Assembly: GCA_002308115.1 (NCBI GenBank)
Contig: DBVJ01000108.1
Coordinates: 1 to 6,913, forward strand
Source: Lachnospiraceae bacterium UBA1267
GTDB taxonomy: Bacteria > Bacillota > Clostridia > Lachnospirales > Lachnospiraceae
Direction of reading: 5' to 3'
Length of the DNA stretch: 6,913 nt
Below are positions 3,225-6,913 of the stretch, one piece after another. How positions within the stretch are numbered: position 1 is the first letter of the stretch; every line of letters begins with the position of its first letter. The notes beneath the pieces are model-generated. The model was not told where the DNA came from. It saw only the letters and a list, made by a program, of their open reading frames with translations, and made no database searches. The position numbers were made by a program, and so were the translations under genes.

Positions 3225-3849
3225 GAAACTCATGACGATGCAGGAGCTGGCGAAGGATCTGCACGCGAGCTACCAGACGGTCCAGGCGCGGCTGAAGCTG
3301 ATGGGGGCCGAGGCGGTCGGGAGGGACGGCGAGGGGCGGAAGCTCTTCCGCGTCGATCCGGAGAAGGTCAGGAGCAAGCGGGACCTCCTCCACATGGCGG
3401 GGTTCCAGCCGAGCTCGTGGTTCGCGGAAAGGCTGCGCATCAGCCAGTACAACGCCATCAACTTCCTGTCGCACATACGGGCGGAATGCCGGCAGGGCTG
3501 GCGGAAGTCGCTGTTCTGGCGGCTCCCGAAGGAGCTGGAGGATTTCGAGAGCTTCCGGAAGGCCTACGGCGACTACGTGCGGGAGAAGGAGAAATGGGCG
3601 GCGAAGATGCGCGGCGAGGAGGACGAGAAGGACTGGCTGGCGACGGTTCCGGACGGCCCCGTGAAGGACATGGTGGCGGAGGAGCGGCGGCTGAAGTCAA
3701 TGGTCGGGAAGGAAGTCGAGGCGGAGTTCGGCCTCCGGCGGATCCGCGGGACGCTGCTGCAAGGCAGCATGAACAGCTTCACGCTGCGCGTCGGACGGGA
3801 CGAGCGGTTTTTTCTCTCGCGTGAGGCGAGGATAGTGGCAACCATATAA
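3217..3849 (+). CDS. Putative DNA-binding protein with two helix-turn-helix segments, 210 aa
   Basis: Start at 3217 has GGAGG at 3206-3210 with a 6-nt gap. Residues about 7-50 (TMQELAKDLHASYQTVQARL, then a turn and KLFRVDPEKV) read as an HTH with a wing, of the kind found in MerR/excisionase-type or DNA-entry HTH proteins. Residues about 66-90 (SSWFAERLRISQYNAINFL) look like a second HTH or helix pair. Residues 105-165 are highly charged and helical. The C-terminus (GTLLQGSMNSFTLRVGRDE and on) is beta-rich, like a small oligomerisation or nucleic-acid-binding domain. Position ahead of recombination genes suggests a replication-initiation accessory or early regulator. This is inference. It ends 17 nt before the next gene. 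Confidence 0.75.
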   Translation: MAEKLMTMQELAKDLHASYQTVQARLKLMGAEAVGRDGEGRKLFRVDPEKVRSKRDLLHMAGFQPSSWFAERLRISQYNAINFLSHIRAECRQGWRKSLFWRLPKELEDFESFRKAYGDYVREKEKWAAKMRGEEDEKDWLATVPDGPVKDMVAEERRLKSMVGKEVEAEFGLRRIRGTLLQGSMNSFTLRVGRDERFFLSREARIVATI

Positions 3850-3866
3850 AAAGAAGGAAAGAAAAC

Positions 3867-4292
3867 ATGAAGAAGACAATCTGTGACAAGTGCGGAAAAG
3901 AGCTCCTCGACGACGAAGCTCTGGAAATGTACATCGACGGCTGCGGAAGCGCCCCGGAGAAGTATTTCGACCTCTGCCCGGCCTGCCGCGAGAAGCTGAT
4001 CGACTGGCTGGCCGGCGTCTGCCCCTGCAAGAAGCAGGCGGCCGAGATCCAGGCGGCGACCGAAAAGCCGGCGAAGGCCCCGAAGAAGAAGACCTGGTCC
4101 ATGAAAGACCTCGTCGAGAAGTTCGGAAAGAACCGCAGCACCATCTCGGACGCGCTGAAGAAGCTGGCCCCCCTGCCCGGCAAGACGCGCGTCGTGGATC
4201 CCGTGAAGAAGGACCGCTGGTGGTATGAGTACACGCTGACGGATCCGCAGATGAAGGAACTGGCGAAGCGGTTCAAGGGAGGCGCAAAATGA
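3867..4292 (+). CDS. Zinc-ribbon plus HTH protein, 141 aa
   Basis: Residues 6-9 (CDKC) and 37-40 (CPAC) form two CxxC knuckles typical of a zinc ribbon, with further cysteines at 26, 52 and 54. A Lys/Ala/Pro linker (about 64-76) leads to an HTH-like region (WSMKDLVEKFGKNRSTISDA, about 78-97, then LKKLAPLP), followed by a wing-like WWYEYTL and a C-terminal helix. The architecture suggests a sequence-specific DNA-binding protein stabilised by zinc. Ribosome site AAGGAAAG lies 6 nt upstream of the start. It overlaps the RecF/SMC-like ATPase gene by ATGA, so they are probably translated together and may work together. A precise family is not recognised. Confidence 0.75.
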   Translation: MKKTICDKCGKELLDDEALEMYIDGCGSAPEKYFDLCPACREKLIDWLAGVCPCKKQAAEIQAATEKPAKAPKKKTWSMKDLVEKFGKNRSTISDALKKLAPLPGKTRVVDPVKKDRWWYEYTLTDPQMKELAKRFKGGAK

Positions 4293-5629
4293 GCGATGCG
4301 GTAAAGATTACGAGCCTGGAGCTCGAGAACGTGAAAAAGGTCCGCATGGTGCGGCTGGAGCCGACCGAGAACGGACTGACCGTGATCGGCGGCGGGAACC
4401 GCGCGGGCAAGACGTCCGTCCTGGACGGGATCTGCTACGCGCTGGGGGGCGAGAAATTCCGCCCCACCGACCTGCAGAATTCCGAGGGGCTGAACCCCGC
4501 CCGCATGGAGATCAGGCTGTCGAACGGCCTGGTGGTCGTCCGGGAAGGCAAGAACGCGGCGCTGAAGGTGACGGATCCGGACGGCCGGAAAGGCGGCCAG
4601 AAACTGCTGGACACGTTCGTCGGGGCGTTCGCCCTGAACCTGCCGGCGTTCATGCAGGCGAAGACCGCGGACAAGGCGCGCGCATTGCTGGACGTGCTCG
4701 GCGTCGGAGACCGGCTGGCCGCCCTGGACCAGGAGGAGCGGAAATGGTATGAGGAGCGGACGCTGTCCGGACGCGAGGCGGACAAAAAGAAAAAGTACGC
4801 CGAAAGCCTCCCGGAGCATCCGGACGTCCCGGAAGAGCCGCTGAACTCCGCGGAGCTGACGCGGGAGATGACGGAGACGCTGGCCTTCAACGCCCGCCAG
4901 AAGGCGCTCCGCGACAATATCAAAAAGCTGAAGGACGACTACGACACGGAGGAAGGTCGGCTCCGCATGATGGAGCAGCGCCTGAGCGAACTGCAGGAGC
5001 AGATCGACGTCCAGAAGAAGCGGGTCGGCGACGCATACCATGAATACAACGTGGCGTCTTCCGTGACCATCTCCCCGGACCAGGACACGGCGTCGATCCA
5101 GAAGAAGCTGGACGAGCTGGAGGAGATCAACGTCAAGGTCCGCCAGAACCTCGACAAGGCGGCCGCCCTGGACGAGGCGAAGCACGCGCAGGAGGAGGTC
5201 ATGGCGCTGACGGCGAAGGTCGAGGACGTGCGGTCCCGCCGCATGGCCCTCCTGAAGTCGGTGAAGATGCCGCTGGCCGGCCTGTCGGTCGAGGACGGCG
5301 AGCTGGTGTACGGCGGCCGGAAGTGGGACTGCATGTCCACGGCCGAGCAGATGAAGGTCTCCGCGGCGGTCTGCCGTGCGATGAAGCCGGAGTGCGGTTT
5401 CGTTTTGGTTGACAGGCTGGAGTCTTTTGACTTGAAGGAACTCCGCGAATTCGCGGGATGGGCGGAGGCCGAGGGCCTGCAGGTGATCGGCACGCGCGTC
5501 AGCGACGGCGGGGAATGCACGATCGTGATCGAAGACGGCACGGTTAAAGGCGCGTCCGAATGGGACGAGCCGCCGGCGCCGGAGATCGTCAAGACTCCGC
5601 CGGCGGTTGACGATGACGAAGATTTTTAA
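4289..5629 (+). CDS. RecF/SMC-like phage ATPase with short coiled coil, 446 aa
   Basis: The N-terminus has KITSLELENVKKVRMVRLEP and a Walker A GGNRAGKT at residues 35-42, the form seen in RecF/SbcC/SMC-type ATPases. Residues about 155-320 are rich in Leu/Glu/Lys heptads (LRDNIKKLKDDYDTEEGRL, ELQEQIDVQKKRV), a short antiparallel coiled coil. The C-terminal ATPase half has an ABC-signature-like MSTAEQMK (349-356) and a Walker B CGFVLVD ending in Asp375. The residue after that Asp is Arg376 rather than the usual Glu; Glu378 is two positions further and SFD follows as a D-loop-like segment. At about half SMC length it matches phage-encoded AAA proteins beside single-strand annealing genes. Likely role: DNA-end or recombination-intermediate processing during phage replication, in the cytoplasm. 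An acidic tail closes the protein. Confidence 0.85.
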   Translation: MSDAVKITSLELENVKKVRMVRLEPTENGLTVIGGGNRAGKTSVLDGICYALGGEKFRPTDLQNSEGLNPARMEIRLSNGLVVVREGKNAALKVTDPDGRKGGQKLLDTFVGAFALNLPAFMQAKTADKARALLDVLGVGDRLAALDQEERKWYEERTLSGREADKKKKYAESLPEHPDVPEEPLNSAELTREMTETLAFNARQKALRDNIKKLKDDYDTEEGRLRMMEQRLSELQEQIDVQKKRVGDAYHEYNVASSVTISPDQDTASIQKKLDELEEINVKVRQNLDKAAALDEAKHAQEEVMALTAKVEDVRSRRMALLKSVKMPLAGLSVEDGELVYGGRKWDCMSTAEQMKVSAAVCRAMKPECGFVLVDRLESFDLKELREFAGWAEAEGLQVIGTRVSDGGECTIVIEDGTVKGASEWDEPPAPEIVKTPPAVDDDEDF

Positions 5630-5641
5630 AAAGGAGGCAAA

Positions 5642-6754
5642 ATGAATATTATTCAAGGAGTGCGGGCAGTCGCCCCGAAGGTCGTGATCTATGGCCAGGA
5701 AGGCATCGGGAAGAGCACGCTGGCGTCGAAGTTTCCCTCGCCGCTCTTCATCGATCTGGAGCGCGGGACGAGCCGCATGGATGTCGCCCGCGTGGATCTT
5801 GGTGATGCTGTTTCGTTCCTGCAGGTCAGCTCGGTGTTTTCCGAACTGCTGAAGGATCCGCAGGGCTTCAAGACAGTCGTGATCGATACGGCGGACTATA
5901 TGGAGCTTCTTCTGGAGCACGACGTCTGTGTCGAGAACAACAAGAAGAGCATCGAGCAATGGGACTTCGGAAAAGGCTACGTCATGGTTCGCGAGAAGCT
6001 CGGCGAATTCCTCGAAAAGGTGAACCGCTTCCAGTCGAAGACGGGCATGGGCGTCGTGTTCATCGCCCACGCATGGCAGCGCAAGGTCGATCTTCCGGAA
6101 GATACCGGGAAATACGACCATTATGAAATGAAGATGCCGGTGAAGCCCGCGCAGATTCTTAAGGAATGGTGCGATTTCCTCTTCTTTTTGCGGTATGACA
6201 TCCAGACGGTCACGGTTGACAAGCAGGTCAAGGCGACGGGCGGCCAGCGCGTCGTCTGTACGAACCATACCCCCTACTGGGATGCAAAAAGCCGGGCGGA
6301 TCTTCCGGACAAATTCACGCTGGACGACAAGGGCGTGAAGGCGATTCTTTCCGCGATCTACGCGGGAGCGGTCACGGTGACGCCTCCGACGGCGTCCCGG
6401 CCGGTGCCGAAGGCTGAGGAGCCGCGGAGCAATTCGCCGGCGGATCTCGGTGTGAAGAAGGAAGAGCCGCCGAAGGATGTCGTGACGGCGGATGACGAAG
6501 TCCATGAAAATGTCGGCTGCAATGTCCCGTCGGATGCCGAGGCGTTCGAGGGGCAGAAGGAGCTGATCCGGAAAGTCGAAGACTGGATGACGGCCTGTGG
6601 TTTTTCCATGAAGGACCTCGAAATCGCGACGACGGCGAAGGGCATCCGCCCCGCCGGCACGCCTCTCTGCAATTTCAACCGGGCGGACTTGGAACGCATC
6701 CTCGTGGGCGCCGACAAGATCGCCAGTTTCATTAACAAGAGAAAAGGAGCATAG
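5642..6754 (+). CDS. Sak4-like phage P-loop ATPase (AAA_24 type), 370 aa
   Basis: Walker A GQEGIGKST (residues 18-26) follows a short strand; FIDLERGT (36-43) and the Walker B strand TVVID (78-82) follow, then a sensor-like VVFIAHA (138-144). The later pattern of a helix ending in WCDFLFFLRYD fits the RecA-fold AAA_24/Sak4 group of phage annealing-associated ATPases. The core is about 240 residues. The rest is a Pro/Glu-rich linker (about 245-300) and a charged C-terminal helical domain of about 70 residues, making it longer than the usual compact family member. Ribosome site AAGGAGG is 5 nt before the start. Flanking by a RecF/SMC-like ATPase and a DUF669-like gene supports a recombination and replication role on single-stranded DNA. 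Confidence 0.85.
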   Translation: MNIIQGVRAVAPKVVIYGQEGIGKSTLASKFPSPLFIDLERGTSRMDVARVDLGDAVSFLQVSSVFSELLKDPQGFKTVVIDTADYMELLLEHDVCVENNKKSIEQWDFGKGYVMVREKLGEFLEKVNRFQSKTGMGVVFIAHAWQRKVDLPEDTGKYDHYEMKMPVKPAQILKEWCDFLFFLRYDIQTVTVDKQVKATGGQRVVCTNHTPYWDAKSRADLPDKFTLDDKGVKAILSAIYAGAVTVTPPTASRPVPKAEEPRSNSPADLGVKKEEPPKDVVTADDEVHENVGCNVPSDAEAFEGQKELIRKVEDWMTACGFSMKDLEIATTAKGIRPAGTPLCNFNRADLERILVGADKIASFINKRKGA

Positions 6755-6756
6755 TC

Positions 6757-6913
6757 ATGGCCGACAATAAAGTGATCGCATACGATTTCGACGAAGAACT
6801 GCCTGTGAACGAACCGGGCGGACGGGAGCTTCTGCCTCCCGGAGAGTACGTCTTCCACGTCAAGGACTACCAGCGGACGACGACGACGAAGGGGAAGATG
6901 GCGGAAGCCGCAG
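6757..6913 (+). CDS. DUF669-like protein, N-terminal part only
   Basis: The first 52 codons of a gene cut by the window end. Start at 6757 follows AAGGAG (6744-6749) with a 7-nt gap. The protein begins MADNKVIAYDFDEELPVNEP and continues with RELLPPGEYVFHVKDYQRT, a Gly/Lys turn and KM. The LPPGEY-[VF]-x-V-K-D-[YF] pattern with a following T/K-rich turn is typical of the start of DUF669-type phage proteins, which sit beside Sak4-like ATPases and are thought to bind single-stranded DNA. The family assignment rests on a short segment and on the neighbour. The rest lies outside the window. Confidence 0.6.
   Translation, partial: MADNKVIAYDFDEELPVNEPGGRELLPPGEYVFHVKDYQRTTTTKGKMAEAA

Noticed and set aside
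3779..6505. A 908-codon minus-strand open frame opposite the ATPase genes
   Set aside because: Its product is a low-complexity Arg/Leu/His-rich sequence with no domain, and it lies antisense to genes with clear Walker motifs and ribosome sites. It arises from GC-rich codon use on the plus strand.

Overview
The window looks like the immunity-to-early-gene junction of a temperate phage (prophage, or less likely a phage-plasmid) in a GC-rich bacterium. The grounds are a leftward XRE-type repressor, a divergent promoter region, then a rightward train of tightly packed, often 4-8 bp overlapping genes. That train ends in a replication/recombination module: a RecF/SMC-like ATPase, a Sak4-like P-loop ATPase and the start of a DUF669-like protein. 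Most rightward genes have clear AGGAGG-type ribosome binding sites, so the host uses ordinary Shine-Dalgarno initiation. The host cannot be named from this sequence. Base composition is mosaic: about 1-760 and 1350-2020 are AT-rich, the rest strongly GC-rich.

Layout. 1-154: no gene seen; four copies of a 14-bp AT-rich motif at 22-23 bp spacing (iterons or an operator array). 155-649 (-): XRE repressor. 650-765: AT-rich divergent promoter region with palindromes. 766-1350: about 585 bases with no convincing gene but very dense RNA secondary structure. Compact hairpins come first, then four tandem long-stem hairpin units of about 90 nt with related loops and T-rich tails, then a short fifth hairpin. 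1364-2336 (+): a small unknown protein and two small proteins resembling ribbon-helix-helix DNA-binding proteins. 2337-2528: GC-rich, gene-free, two strong hairpins. 2529-4292 (+): six small early genes, including two tiny ORFs of 27 and 34 codons, a two-HTH protein and a zinc-ribbon/HTH protein. 4289-6754 (+): the two ATPases. 6757 to the end: a DUF669-like protein cut by the window edge.

How it fits together (inference). The repressor would act on the 650-765 promoter region. The rightward transcript would start near 766 and carry the structured leader, which could act as an attenuation/antitermination element or yield a set of processed small RNAs. It would then express small regulatory proteins and the recombination genes. 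The most unusual feature is the tandem hairpin array at 961-1343: four successive units each have a 14-15 bp GC-rich stem, a 48-55 nt loop with shared motifs and a T-rich spacer. I do not recognise it as a described RNA family.
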